From Ligula intestinalis (taxonomy: Eukaryota; Platyhelminthes; Cestoda; Diphyllobothriidea; Diphyllobothriidae): a stretch of DNA of 64,000 nt. Below, piece after piece: positions 41,727-54,549 of this stretch (position 1 is its first letter; each line of letters opens with the position of its first letter). Below the pieces are notes generated by a model that was given only the letters and a program-made list of their open reading frames with translations, did no database searches and was not told the DNA's origin. Location: positions 83,834,753-83,898,752 of the forward strand of contig JAYGXS010000003.1 of the NCBI GenBank assembly GCA_036362985.1, read 5' to 3'. The translations under genes were made by a program, and so were the position numbers.

Positions 41727-44100
41727 CTGTAACAAAAGTAAACGATATTGAAGATACTTATACTAATAATAGGAGGCTTCCATAGAAGAGAGGTACACAC
41801 TGAATAAGACATTGTTAGTGTTACAAAACACAAAGATTAAACTGACTACTGATTGACCCAAAACATTTGAAAAAAATTTCTGCCAAGTCGGTACGCGTAG
41901 AGCAATGCTCACGCCACGGTAATGCTAAACGAACATGCTGAGATGATTCTGGACAAGATTTCGTATATGATACGAATACGTCACAATAATTTCACATTCA
42001 GCGCAGTGTATAACCGTTCGATCGTCGATCGCGACCATTCCGACCATTGGTTCAGAGATTGCGATGACTTGCGCGCGAGTAAGATTATAGTAAGAGTATA
42101 CTTGCGCCTTGGCGTAGTGTCATGACCATGAACAATTAACAGCTGATGCTTAATTCCAATTTCGGATTCTTCTGGCTGGATGATAACAACAAGGAAGACC
42201 GGAATGAACAACCCGTCTACATCGTTCGTAACGCTTCAACGATATAAAGTGTGAAAACGTTACGATGGATTTTATACGTGATTTAGGATGTAAACTTTCG
42301 GATAACAACATACTTCAGTGCTTTTCTATAAAAAATTTAAGGCGGCAATACACGTAAGCTGAGCGCTGGGTGGGCAGCTATCGAAACAGCAAGCGACAAC
42401 AGGTATCAAAACTACTATTATGCAAAAGGAGAACGAGTAAAATCATGTCTTGGTGCTCATGAAAAGGGCAGCTAGGATAACAAAACTCAAAATAAACAGC
42501 AAAATGCAAACAAAAACGACGCACTATCGGTCAGAGATGCGGGAGCGACAGTTTGACCGTCGATTTCGACTGTCTACTGTATGCTAAAGATCAGGGTTGT
42601 GTAGGGACGGTAACTTGCGAGTGAAATAATTTAAGTGATAGCAGACTTGCGTAGCATCTACCACACTCTCTCTCTTCGTCCACCCAGCTGTGTCGGGGTC
42701 AAGATTGCCAAGAAGAGCAGAGGGCGCAGGCCGCTAAGGTAACAAAAGCCGTGCCTATGCGTGTTACCACACGCCCCCCCCCCCCCATATTCGGCTTTTG
42801 CTACGGGAGCGCAACCCGAATAACGCTTGCTGTACCCTAATGTAGTCCCTGTCGTGGTCCAGCGCATATGACACGCGGCACACCAAATCTTAGATTGTAC
42901 AAATATGAATGCTAGATCTATTGTCTGCAAAATTGCCGATTCCAGTCCGTGCATTGAATACTTCTGGTCTTGCGTCCGCTTATAAGCCAGTCACTCGTTG
43001 TGTCTAGACACAACGGCATCCAAGTAAAGCTAGCTATATATGCCTGCAATGTATTAAATACGAATCTAGTTGCTTTGCCAAGTAACAACAGGAAGAATCA
43101 GCATTGCAGGGAATCTTGAATTCACGTATGCCAATCAGAAAGCCTTATGCGTAGGAAAATAGTGAATATAAAACAACTTTCCTTACATGCATATTTCACC
43201 AAAAATTCAAAGCCTATATTCCGATATTGCGCTCACCATTGTCCAATCAAAATCCGGTGTTTAAATCCTGACTTCTAAGCAGTTCTCGAGTTGAATGGAC
43301 GAAGTTTACCGCGAAATAATTGCCTCTTAAAAAGTGGAGCATGCATGGCCGGGCAACAGTAGCTTACGTAGGCCCACTTATTTATCCCTACTTCCTGCCT
43401 GTTTTCCTACGAAAACAGTGGGTTATAGGGTTTTATGGGTGAGGAATCAGGACACGCAGTGGAATAAACTTGAATAAATACTAAATGCATTTTTATTTTA
43501 CCATATTTAGAAGTGTTGTTGATTTATACCTGTACATTTTCCTAATATGTATAATTTAACTAATTGCGGGAAAACCTGATTATCAAACTGCAGGTTTCTT
43601 GAATTCCCCGAAAAATCGAAATAGTGGTCAGGAGGTCATCTACTTCAACCAACCTGTGAACCAACATACCGATCTGGAGTTAGATTAGTATAGTCCGCGG
43701 CAAGAAGCAACGCGCACATCTTCAATTTACATACGGAACAACACTCCCAGTGGCCGCGGGAAGCAACTTCGAATACATTTTTTTTTTCACTTTACACTTA
43801 CTTCAAAAAATTTCGTTTTCTGCCTATCCTATTTCCTCACCCCCCAAAACTCTATAAGCACCGTATTTGCTGGTAGAATGCTGGGACTAGGGGTATGTGA
43901 GTGGGCCTACATAAACTAATTTTGACCATGGCCGTTTGTATGTCACTTCTAGCCTATTAAATACCATATTTCTGGTCTGCTACGCGAATGCCGCTTGCCT
44001 TCCCTCGAACACAGATGGAATTTATGCAATTTTAGTGTTGATAATCGGGGTAATCTTTGCGGATACGGTAAAGAAAATAAGACGGCAAAAGCGATGGATT
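41727..44100. other. No recognisable feature; poly-C run at 42,775
   Basis: No supported gene or transposon domain in 2.4 kb. A run of 13 or 14 C occurs at about 42,774-42,787. The 5' exon(s) and promoter of the minus-strand finger gene may lie here or to the right, but nothing in the sequence marks them. Confidence 0.45.
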
Positions 44101-44104
44101 TTCT

Positions 44105-44420
44105 CCAACCCTAGTAGAAAGTCATACCGGAGTCCATGGTGGAATCCGGCCGGAAAAGTCGCGTTACCGATCCGGATTTCATAGCGGATTTTGGTCGTTT
44201 GGTCGCCATGGATTCCATAGCGGAAAAGTCGCAATACGGCGCCATACCTCGATAAGGGTATTTAAGCCCCTCCTTCCGTAGTAGTAAACCTATCCATTTA
44301 TTTATCGGCCCCCGTCCCCAGTAAACGCAGCCCATTCGTAGCCCTAACGTAGTAAAAAATAAAACATCCATTTGTTTATCGTCCCCCGTCGATAGTAATC
44401 GCAGCCCATTTTCACGAAAA
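44105..44420. repeat. Two short local direct repeats
   Basis: CCATGG...GGAAAAGTCGC occurs at about 44,132-44,165 and 44,208-44,236. Then GTAGTAAA, CATCCATTT or TATCCATTT, ATCG(G/T)CCCCCGTC, and GCAGCCCATT occur in order at about 44,279-44,335 and 44,349-44,413, roughly 75 bp apart. They look like decayed tandem units; none is coding. Confidence 0.6.
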
Positions 44421-44614
44421 AGAAGGCCATATTGGACATATTTTTTTCATTTTTTATTATAAAAATAACTGTACAAAAGGTGATCTAGGGGCTTGTTCCC
44501 TGCGATTGTTTCGGTGGATTACTCGGCCCTGCGGTGCTTTCTTCATCGAAAAGACAGCATTTAGGTGTGTAGTGGCTTTATCGCTACAAATATATAAAAC
44601 GTCTTAGCAAATAC

Positions 44615-45541
44615 NNNNNNNNNNNNNNNNNNNNNNNNNNNNNNNNNNNNNNNNNNNNNNNNNNNNNNNNNNNNNNNNNNNNNNNNNNNNNNNNNNNNNN
44701 NNNNNNNNNNNNNNNNNNNNNNNNNNNNNNNNNNNNNNNNNNNNNNNNNNNNNNNNNNNNNNNNNNNNNNNNNNNNNNNNNNNNNNNNNNNNNNNNNNNN
44801 NNNNNNNNNNNNNNNNNNNNNNNNNNNNNNNNNNNNNNNNNNNNNNNNNNNNNNNNNNNNNNNNNNNNNNNNNNNNNNNNNNNNNNNNNNNNNNNNNNNN
44901 NNNNNNNNNNNNNNNNNNNNNNNNNNNNNNNNNNNNNNNNNNNNNNNNNNNNNNNNNNNNNNNNNNNNNNNNNNNNNNNNNNNNNNNNNNNNNNNNNNNN
45001 NNNNNNNNNNNNNNNNNNNNNNNNNNNNNNNNNNNNNNNNNNNNNNNNNNNNNNNNNNNNNNNNNNNNNNNNNNNNNNNNNNNNNNNNNNNNNNNNNNNN
45101 NNNNNNNNNNNNNNNNNNNNNNNNNNNNNNNNNNNNNNNNNNNNNNNNNNNNNNNNNNNNNNNNNNNNNNNNNNNNNNNNNNNNNNNNNNNNNNNNNNNN
45201 NNNNNNNNNNNNNNNNNNNNNNNNNNNNNNNNNNNNNNNNNNNNNNNNNNNNNNNNNNNNNNNNNNNNNNNNNNNNNNNNNNNNNNNNNNNNNNNNNNNN
45301 NNNNNNNNNNNNNNNNNNNNNNNNNNNNNNNNNNNNNNNNNNNNNNNNNNNNNNNNNNNNNNNNNNNNNNNNNNNNNNNNNNNNNNNNNNNNNNNNNNNN
45401 NNNNNNNNNNNNNNNNNNNNNNNNNNNNNNNNNNNNNNNNNNNNNNNNNNNNNNNNNNNNNNNNNNNNNNNNNNNNNNNNNNNNNNNNNNNNNNNNNNNN
45501 NNNNNNNNNNNNNNNNNNNNNNNNNNNNNNNNNNNNNNNNN
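44615..45541. other. Assembly gap (927 N)
   Basis: A sized scaffold gap. Open frames that cross it are artefacts of reading N. The CR1 fragment to its right runs into it, so the missing sequence probably contains the rest of that element's 3' part. Confidence 0.99.
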
Positions 45542-46315
45542 CTTTTGCGGTCCAAACTTTCCATGATTGGATAGCAAACTCCAGTTTCGGCCGTACAACT
45601 GTTCCAAAGACCTTAGCGAAGCAGTCTTAATCAAAGGAGCAGAAAGCCGTTTTGACAAGGTACAGGACGGACATCGCAGACTTGGTTACTTTTGCGCAAT
45701 GTAGTGAGGGCTTGAGAGATCTAGAGATCCATACGCCCAAATCTTTCTGCGCATGCACTTCTTGTAGTTTGATGCCATTTATGCTGTTAACCATGGGGTT
45801 CTGAGAGCTGGGTCGGCCAACTCGTAGGATGCTGCATTTGTTCTCGTTTAACGGCAAAAGCCAATCTTTAGACAAAGTTTAAAGACGGTCTAGGTTCATC
45901 TGCATACGCCCTTCGTCAGCTTAATTTCTGATGGCGTTCCAAATCTTAATGTCATCGGCAAACATAGCCACATCGCAGTCCAGTTCACGGACGGAGTCAC
46001 TGACGTATATAATGAACAGTATAGGGCCAAGGACGGAGCCTTGGGGGACACCGCTCTTAACTGCAACGTCTGTCGACTGCTGGTATCCAATATGGGCAGT
46101 TTGGGAGCGGCCAAGTAAGAAGCTTTGAATCTACTTCAGCAGATTTCCTCGAACACCTATTTGGCTGAGTTTGTGCAGAAGTCGTTGATGTGGGACGCTA
46201 TCAAATGCCTTCTTGAAGTCGATGTAGATTACATTAAGCGGATTTCCTCCATCAACTGCCCGAGTCCAGCGTTCCAAATAATAGAGCAAATTCGTCACGC
46301 AGGATTTGCAGGAAC
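45542..46315 (-). mobile_element. CR1 lineage A fragment, minus strand, cut by the gap
   Basis: On the minus strand from about 46,310: CVTNLLYYLERWTRAVDGG, VIYIDFKKAFDSVPHQRLL, GVPQGSVLGPILF, MFADDIKIWNAIRN near 45,965 and, in a second frame, KDLGVWISRSLKPSLH (45,745-45,700). These are reverse transcriptase motifs through the catalytic FADD and the thumb. A stop follows FADD. It resembles the copy at 18,855-20,050, though it differs enough to be an older or separate sublineage. Confidence 0.8.
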
Positions 46316-47425
46316 TTTCTTATAAAATAATATTCTTGCAGAAAAAACTCAAAAAATTGCTGGCTGAGTTCAGCGAGCCACCGATTTCCGAAAAAATGAA
46401 GGAGAAAAATTGCCTTTATAGAAAGCATGTAACGGTATGATGCAGTTAGATGGGATGCTGCCGTTGAGAGTTCGGGACGCTTTTTGACGTGAGAAAAATA
46501 AGTCGGCGTCATCTGGGACAAAAGGGTCGTGTCAAGGAGTGGACAGTAAAAGTCAAGTTAGCGTCCCCAAGATGCGACCCGCCAGACTGCAGAGTTTATC
46601 GAAAAGTTGGCGACAACGTAAGAACATGCGATGACTATTAATAGCGACCTCGAAGACCACCGCCAAGGTTGCAGGATGGACAAGAGTGTGCAGCATTTGA
46701 AAATGATGCTTAACTCAGACTAAAGAGTACACCGGCAATTTGGCGAAAACGTAAGAGCCCGCGATGATCATAAATGGCAACCTCGAAGACCACCACCGGA
46801 GTTGCGAAACGGAGAAGATTTTGTGGCAATTGGCGAAGAATTTGCAGTTCATGGCAGTGACGCTTGACTCTGCAGAGACATATTTTAAGCATGTTGGAGG
46901 AAGCAAACACAAAGATTTAGTGAAGCTGGGCTTGGAACTCTCATCCTCACGCATTTCGCACTGTTCAACATCGGACGCAATTGAATCTATCGTAGGCTTT
47001 CACAGGATACATATGTCCCTATCAAGAATAAGACTCAGCCTCAGTGGCTCGATGGCGAGAGATTTGAAATAAAAAAGTAAAAGGTCTTGTGTGCGTTGTG
47101 AGAACCATTTCGTGTATGGCACGCATTGACGATGTATTTACTCCTCGTAGTTACCTCATTTGAACGAACAGCAATCCAATCCTCGGCCTCCTCGCGGTGG
47201 TTCACGGGAAACGTGGGTATACTCACGGCTTACAGAGGGCAATGGCAGGTAACACAGGGGACAGATAATGTAGCAAAATTCCAGGAAACATCATGGACAA
47301 TACGAATATCACGGATCTGAATACTGCTACGGCATTCCCGCGAAGCGGCACGCTCCGTGGTCACCTGCTGACTGGAGTGTAAAATGCGTGAGCCAGTACC
47401 CTAAATTCGCGACACATGTTGAACA
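46316..47425. other. Unassigned stretch with a tandem pair and a finger-intron remnant
   Basis: About 46,600-46,680 and 46,737-46,815 are direct repeats (ACGTAAGA, GCGATGA, CCTCGAAGACCACC in order). About 46,965-47,070 matches the class A finger-unit intron (CAGCCTCAGTGGCTC, then GAGAGATTT), but no finger exon is found upstream of it. I see nothing else. Confidence 0.5.
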
Positions 47426-47429
47426 TCGG

Positions 47430-48755
47430 TAACAGGAATGGGGGGATATCTCTTGATTCCGGGAGTCAATCACTTCTAGCATGCAGATTGTGCAATTATA
47501 ATATAGACGTTGCCTGTCTGTCCGAAGTTTGGCTCCCAGACTCTGGGACGAGAAAAACCAAGGTTCCACAAGAGGATGCTGAGTAAGTGCTCCTCCAAAG
47601 TGGTCCACAAACGATGACAGGAGAGCATGAGGTGGCAATAGCCATAACAAAGCGGGTGCGTGCCACTCACTTAACGTTTAAGCCAATCTCAAAGTGGATT
47701 GTCAACTTCCGCCTCAAAGGTTGGCTAGCGAATATGCCTGTGGTTGCCGTTTTTGCCCCAACATTGAAAGTGGATGAGGCAGTTAAGACTGACTTAAATG
47801 AGCGCCTTCAATCTACAGTGATCCGTATACCTCCTACAAACATACTCTTCGTCGTCGGAGACCATGAGAAAAATCCCCCGAAATGTGGACTGGGTCAACG
47901 TTGCGGCAACGGAGATCGATTGGTAATAATTGGGTGGACTACAACTTGGTGCGCTCAAAGTGGGCCCTCTCAATATCCGACCGCCGATCTTTTGGTTGTG
48001 CCGAAGCTGGATCAAACCATGTACTTCTCTGTGCCAGCTTCAAGTTCCGTTTTTGGTATCGAAGATAGGGATTGCCCCGAAAGTTTCAAAGTTTTGGCCC
48101 CATCAAACACAGTAACCCACGCAACGTTTAACGAAAGTCTCACTACACGGATCAGAGATCAATATACTATTCACATCGAATCTCTGGATAAAATCGATAA
48201 CCAAATTTCGCCCAATACTCTGTGGCCACAATTAGGAAACACGCTAAACAGTGCGAGGAATCTGAGCTTGCAACAACGGGTAGTAGTGAGGGAGGACTGG
48301 ATCTTCACAACGACTCTCCATCGCTCGGCGCAAGCCAGGATCGCTTGGTTGTCAACTTCAGAGAAAAATCCTTCATTGAGATGTCAAACTACATGATCAT
48401 CCATATATGACCGTCAGAAACATTGGACAAGTTTGCTGGCCCCATGGAATCAGTTTCAAACTCTGGTAACTTCTTCAGCCGTATTAATTAATAAGTAAAT
48501 CATCCGGCAAAAATAAACCGCCTTGCACCACCGTTCGGGATAACTCAGGTCAAGTGATAACTGATACGACTGGCAAAATGAATCGATGGCGGGAGAATTT
48601 CAATAAACTACTGGATCAACCTTTAGGTTCACTTGCGAAACTAAAGCTTTTAAGTGGGATTCCATATGATATTAACTGCGAACCAACTAAGAGCGCCGAG
48701 CTGGGAACAGCACTGCAATGACTCAGATGAGGATGGTATCCCACCGAAAGTCTTC
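47430..48755 (+). mobile_element. RTE-type endonuclease and linker region, degraded
   Basis: Plus strand: an AP endonuclease in the style of RTE elements (DVACLSEVWLPDSG near 47,500, IRVATH-like and VVAVFAPTLKVDE near 47,740, GDH where relatives have GDW near 47,860, NWVDYNLVRSKW in another frame near 47,925), then the linker to the reverse transcriptase (MNRWRENFNKLLDQP near 48,580 and DEDGIPPKVFKTG near 48,730). The same family is represented by the copy at 60.9-63.4 kb. Frame changes and stops show it is inactive. It leads, in the same open frame, into a CR1 reverse transcriptase. Confidence 0.7.
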
Positions 48756-50925
48756 AAAACTGGTTGTTCTGTTTTAAGAGAATCAATTCTGGAGAAGATA
48801 ATTTTTGATCAAATTCTCGATTTTTGCCTAAAAAATAAGCTTTTAAGCGACTCGCAGCATGGTTTTCTATCCGGATGATCATGCGAGACGTGTCACTTAG
48901 CTTTTCTTAACCACGTCACTTCCCTCCGTAACGAGCGGCAATCCGTGGCTGTTATATACTTTGACCGGAGCAAAGCCTTCAACAAGGTACCGCACAGACG
49001 GCTTCTGGTAAAATTGGAAGCCATTGGCATCTGTCCCCCTATCCTCGACTTCATCGGTTCCTACTTGTCTAACCGCAGCCAGAAGGTCCTAGTAGGTAAT
49101 AGTTACTCCACTTCTCAGCTGGTCACGAGTGGCGTTTTTCAAGGCACTGTCTTGGGTCCTTTATTCTTCATTCTATATATAAACGGAATTTCAACTGTTA
49201 TAAAAAATTCACACAATCCCATTTATGCAGACGACCTCAAATGCATTTACTCATTTTCTAAGGACACGGCAAGTATGTGCGTTGATAAAATAAATGTGGA
49301 CCAACTTACACTCTCACGTTGGAGTGCTACCTGGCAGATGGAATTCTCTCCATCCAAGTGTAGTTTCATGTGTTTCGGTCCCGCCAAGCTTCCTTGTCCC
49401 CTAGTCTTTCAAAATACTCAACTTTTAGAACGATCCACTATAAAAGACTTAGGTCTAAGCTAAACAAATAAACTAGCATTGTCACCTCATGCGGATCGAA
49501 TATCTGCGAAGACTGCACAGATATGTGGTTTTATATCACACAATTTCTTCCTGCTGGAAAAAAAACTTCATCGCATGTTTTTTCTTCCCATCCTTGAATA
49601 TTGCTGTCCTCTCTTTGGTTTAATGGATGCTTCTGACCGCGGTAAGATTGAAAATGTACAGGGGCATTTACTCGCAAAATATTCGCTCTTCCTCGATCCA
49701 CTTCCTCTTATACGGAAAGATATCAGTTAGCGAACATGATATTTCTTTGGGTCAGAAGACTCGAAGTGGGCCTTTGTTTCCTTTTTCGTGTTAACTCTTT
49801 CCCTAACCTCCCACGAATCGACGCTCTTTTTCCCGCAAATAGACCTTATGCCACTCGTAATTCCTCCAGGAAAATTGAACCCCCTTTAGCTCCACTTCAA
49901 ACCATTCTCACTTCTTTGCCTCCAAATATGCCTTCTTCTGGAATAATATTTCCTTCGAAATTAGGCTGTCGTCTAACTTAGCAGTTTTTAAAGTCAAATT
50001 ACTTAAACACTTAACTTCGGAAGATATAAAGTCCTTGTTAGCCGGCTCCTTCCCAAACGCACAACTTTTGGACTTTGAAAAGGGCCCCCCTGATATCTGA
50101 GGTGGTTATGTTTATAGAAATTTTTTTCCATACATGTCTATTTCTTCCTCTTTTGAGTGATATTTGCAACGATGATTCGTGCACTTCTCTGTCCAGTCAT
50201 CATTGCCGTTTTCTCCATTCTCCGTTTTACAACCCTAACGATAGGCTTCATGGTCTTTAGTCATGCTCATGGCGGTTCTGCTATTTTCGCCATGTCGTCG
50301 CTGGACTCCGCAGTCTACAAGGTCGCATCTCCGGCGTTTTTATTGATGATCAGGTGACCTCTGCCGTGCACTCTCTTGTCGACCCTATTGTCCCCGATGG
50401 CCTCCTTTGGTCTCACCTCCCTGATGGTTGATCATGAAGCCATTCGGGCGGTGTTACAGTGGTGAACGACAGCCTCTGCTGTTATATGATTTCTCCAATT
50501 ACAAGAAGCGTTTCCAACCCTCATACGTTCTCATCAACAGTCCTCCCTCATTTGCACTACAATCAATCCTCTCAACCAACCCCGTTAATTTTGTTGAAGC
50601 AGTTTTTTCTCCTACGTTTTGTTTTTTTAAGCGGGGGTTCGCTGAACTCTGACCCAACTTTAATGGTAGGATTTTTTTTTCACTGCTTCCTCCTTAGTTC
50701 ACCATGCGTTTCAGAGAGTGTTAACTACTATTTTAAAACGACGATATGTTGGTGAAAATGAATTAATCTACCAACACTTCTAAACGCTCCCACTGCCTAT
50801 GTGGTTGTTTCACGGAGAGCAGCATTGATCAACTTTGTATTTATTTTTCCACAGCACTAAGTTTGCAATGACGAGGCCCTCCGGGCCTAAAATATAAAAT
50901 TTATTTATTTATTTCATGGACAGTA
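48756..50925 (+). mobile_element. CR1 lineage B copy (reverse transcriptase to 3' end)
   Basis: From about 48,780 (LEKIIFDQILDFCLKNKL, then SDSQHGFLSG and a stop), the reading continues VIYFDRSKAFNKVPHRRLL, VLGPLFFILYINGI, YADDLKCIYSF near 49,225, WQMEFSPSKCSFMCFG, then a thumb region. A shifted C-terminal part starts FLWVRRLEVGLC at 49,740 and ends EKGPPDI plus stop at 50,100. Relatives at 56.75 and 58.18 kb share that C-terminus (EKGPSGI). A GC-rich palindrome, GGCCCTCCGGGCC at 50,876, and a (TTTA)n tail to about 50,920 mark the 3' end. Confidence 0.8.
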
Positions 50926-52355
50926 CTTGACTATGTGGACTATGGCAGTTATCCCCACTGACTGTTCACTGTCCATTATCTGATGGTGACATGTCAATAT
51001 GTTCAAATCACCGTGGAATCAGCCTCATTGATATTGCTGCTATAGTGTTTAGGGCCATCATTCTTCGTAGATTTTTGATCAAGCGCAATCTTCGCATTTT
51101 TCCTAACCACAGATGATTTCGTCCAGGTAGAAGATATTTTGATCAGAGCCTCATTCTACACTGCATACCGGAACATAGACACCAGACTCAACAAGTCATC
51201 AGCGCCTGTTTCATTGACTTTAAGACAGCCTTTACTTCCATCGACAGAGAAACCTCATGCCAAATCGTGCTTGCTGATGGTCTTCAAATAAAGTTGCTCG
51301 ATCTGATAAAAGCCTACTATAGCACAGCATCAGCCCGAGTAAGAACCCTCGGTGAAAAGTCAAATTCTTTCCCATTGACTTGTGGGGTTAGACAAAGACG
51401 CCCTTTTTCCACAGTTCTCTTCAACTTCCTGATCGACTGGGTGACGTATCAATCAATTCTACCTGACAGTGGATGTGTAATTAGCCCCCAATTCCGAGTA
51501 CCTGACTTGGAATATGCCGATGTCATTGTCATAATTGGTAAAAACTCTCAGCCATTACGGCCAACACTAGACCGAATCACCAGGTTCGCTACAAATGTTG
51601 GTCTCACTTTTAATGAAGGCAAGTTGGAGCTCCTCACATCACTTCTCAGCACAGCACAACCATAGTTTATCAGCGGTCAACCCATCGAAGAAGTTTTCTG
51701 TTTCCGCTATTTAAATTCGAATATGCTAGCCAACAAGCAGGCTAATGATGTAATCTAAAAATGCTAAAAATGCATTCAGGCTGCTAGTCAGACCACTCTG
51801 GTCTTGCTCAGACACAAAGTTGCGTACTAAGCATCTGATGTACAAAGCATAAACAGGACAGTTGTTCTTTTAGGTGTGCGAAACCTAGCCAGTGAGAAAG
51901 ACAGATAATCCATCGCTCGAAGTCTTTGATCGTTGGTCTTCTCGATGCCTCACAATAGTCACCTGGCAGGACCGAATTTTCAATGTTGAGCTACCTCGTA
52001 GATGCTTCAAACTACCAAATCTAGCATCATACATCCAGATTTGCCGATTTTAATTGTTCGGTCATGACCTGTGCAAGACATCGACGGATATCTGCAGATT
52101 GATGCTGAACTCCTCCCATAGTACTGACTGCAGAAACCGACATGGCGGTTAACTGAAGACATGGCTCATCGCCGTCAATTCGGACTTCGAATGTATTTGC
52201 CTCGTAACCTTTACGGTCTGCGACACTGCAACAAACAATGGGTTAACATTTAAGAGAAGCTAGTCTCCGATCGTCGCGAATGGGCCACTGCTATCCGTGA
52301 CATCCGCGCAGCCGATTAATCCAACACCAGGAGCTAATCGGATCAAATCCAAGTA
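50926..52355 (+). mobile_element. RTE-type retrotransposon fragment (reverse transcriptase to 3' tail)
   Basis: Plus strand: SNHRGISLIDIAA near 51,010, a stop, IDFKTAFTSIDRET near 51,215, LIKAYYSTASARVR, CGVRQRRPFS near 51,385 (relatives have GVRQGCVLSP), LEYADVIVIIG near 51,510, where the usual YADD has become YADV, and a decayed C-terminal part. It ends with CCAAGTACAAGTAAGTA near 52,343, the same tail seen, reversed, at 60,923 next to the other RTE copy. The missing second catalytic Asp by itself would inactivate the polymerase. Confidence 0.75.
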
Positions 52356-53068
52356 CAAGTAAGTATTTTGAGGAGGCCTCCGTCAGTCTGGATATTATCT
52401 TGTCATCTACTAGGTTGCCGATTTTGTAAGAGAGAAGGTGGCACATTGGTTCACTCGTAAATGATCAGTGTTGTGTTACTTCTGCACTTTGGCGTCTTCG
52501 TCTGATCTTCTTGAACTTACCTTATCCTCTTTTACTTCCGACAGTATCAGACCTCTTGCAGCTGGTTGTTTAACTAGTGATCGGATAAGGTTAGAGCTAA
52601 TGTTACTGTTATATTAGAGTCAGGGCTAGGAGGTCGAAGTCTAAATTAAGGATGCGAGAATAGGAAACCCTCCGGAATTTAGCACGATGCTATCTGCATG
52701 ATTCGGGGGTAGCCTACATTCCTGTGTACGAACTATCTATGTCGGGAATAAATGTCGTTAAATGTGCATGTTTCGAAAGTTAAAAAGACTTATATAGTCT
52801 TGGCTTGCTCCTTTAAAGAACATAAACGTTTCTTTTACATGTCGTAGCCTATATTTAAGTCTTCATAGCGAAAGAACATTGACTTCTATTTTCTGCATTG
52901 TGCGCCCTTTTAAATAGAGAGTAACACCCTGAATTTTGAATAGGTTACGTTTCTAGACCCGCAGACTCACATGAAGATCTACCGATCAGGTAACGAGACA
53001 TGATGATCCTCGTTGAGGAGTTAAAGTGCTGCAATTTCTTGTGAACTTTTCTATTTTTTCTCTTTCAT

Positions 53069-53154
53069 AACTGCAAGTATTTATTTGTGATATTTGTGGT
53101 CACAACTTAACAAAGTGAATCCCTGAAAACGCATCTCAAACGATGACATTCGAA
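53069..53154 (+). pseudogene. Broken class B zinc-finger exon
   Basis: Clearly the duplicate of the exon at 3,064-3,150 and relatives. The first zinc pair is intact (CDIC-G-H), then a one-base deletion shifts the frame, and the second half (ESLKTHLKR) is followed by TGA where the intact exons read TTA before the last His. The acceptor CAG is now CAT and the donor GT is now AT. No splice site remains. Confidence 0.8.
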
Positions 53155-54540
53155 TACTCTTCTCTTTTATCGTTTTGTTCTTTGATTGTTGGCTTCCATC
53201 ATCTGCCTTTTAATTACTCTACCCAAGAAATATCCGGCGAGAATTTCTCTGCTCTCGTTAATCCGAAAAAAATTGGTTATTGACCATTCGATGTGTTTAC
53301 CACGGCAAACTTCTGTTGTACATTTGATTCCAGACGGTGTTGCGGGGTTTTGCTTTTTATCTCGGATGAGGATACTTTAGCTTTGCCGTGAGGTACATTT
53401 TTTGTCGCAGTGTGGCTTCTTTTTCATGAAAATAATTTCCAGTCTTAGGCCTTCGAAGGCACGAAAACGTGCTAAAAACAGACCTCTTGGAATTTCTTCG
53501 TGTTCCCAAGCTGTTCTGTACGCAATTTTTTTCATTGTTGGAAGTCAGAACAGGCCAATACGTTGTATTCTTTCAAGAATTCATTAATGGTAATTATGCG
53601 CCCGCTTTTCTATAGGCATACATATAAACACTATGCATATTCGAGTCACGCAGTCTTGCGTTTGTAATTATGGGTCATTATTTGTCCACAGGACCAGATG
53701 GCAATGACGCGAATAAGCTTATGTCGGGCACATTGGTTAAAACATGAACCTGCACATTACGATTGTCACTTTATACCGCTTTTACTTGATTGGTTTTCTC
53801 GTTTTAGAAAATTTAAATTATTTAAAGAATTTGAACTTGTAAAATTATCGCTTATATCGTTTCCCAAAAATCTTCTTTGCCAATCATTTTTGAACGACAG
53901 CATCCGAGCAAGGTGCCATTAAATGAGTTTTCCATGACGACTTTGCCTTGTATTGTGCTTTTGGTACAAGGGAAGAACCGTTGTTTCGTAAATGGCGGAA
54001 GATCTCTTCGAAAACCTTTGCGACACCTCTGGTCTCCGGATTATTAATGGGTAGCATGCGTCTTTCTGGGAAGAATATTGGAGACATATGATCTTGTCTT
54101 TTGCTCAAAGTGTTCGTCTGATAACTCTTCCTTTCACGTCTGGGTTATGACTTTTTGTGGACAGACTTCAATCAAGGTAAACATTTAGGCACCCAGCAAC
54201 GTTCATTGAGGATTGTGAAAGATTAGCTCATGGCCAATACATAAAGCCACAACTTTTAATTGCTCATCAATAAATCCAATTTACGCTTTGATAAAGGACA
54301 GCTGTCCAAGACATCCGAAAACCAACAAACTCATTCCGGTTCGCAAAGCATGATCTATTAAGTTCGCACCTCAAAATTTCGGAATTAGCTGATTCCCTGG
54401 GATCTGATAATCCTGAGTTCAGAATGTTTTATGGTAGTTAACATTGCTCTTGGGAGTCCTTCCAAAATCTACATAAAATGTTCATGGTAGAAATTTGGTG
54501 TTACTATAAAACAGAGAGTAACATTATCACGTGAATACAT
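53155..54540. other. Intron-like remainder of the decayed class B unit
   Basis: Matches 3,151-3,600 and 3,993-4,100, then the start of the 4,715 block (GCAATGACGCGAATAAGCTT near 53,700). Nothing coding. The 53,884-54,540 part has no recognised partner. Confidence 0.5.
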
Positions 54541-54549
54541 TATCTTGTA

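Noticed and set aside
44500..44560. A ribozyme-like string on the minus strand (CGATGAAG ... CCGAAACAATC)
   Set aside because: The first core box is CGATGA instead of CTGATGA, and the long interval has no convincing stem; too weak to list.
44561..45658. A 365-residue open frame on the minus strand
   Set aside because: Almost all of it is the 927-N gap read as unknown residues; it is not a gene.
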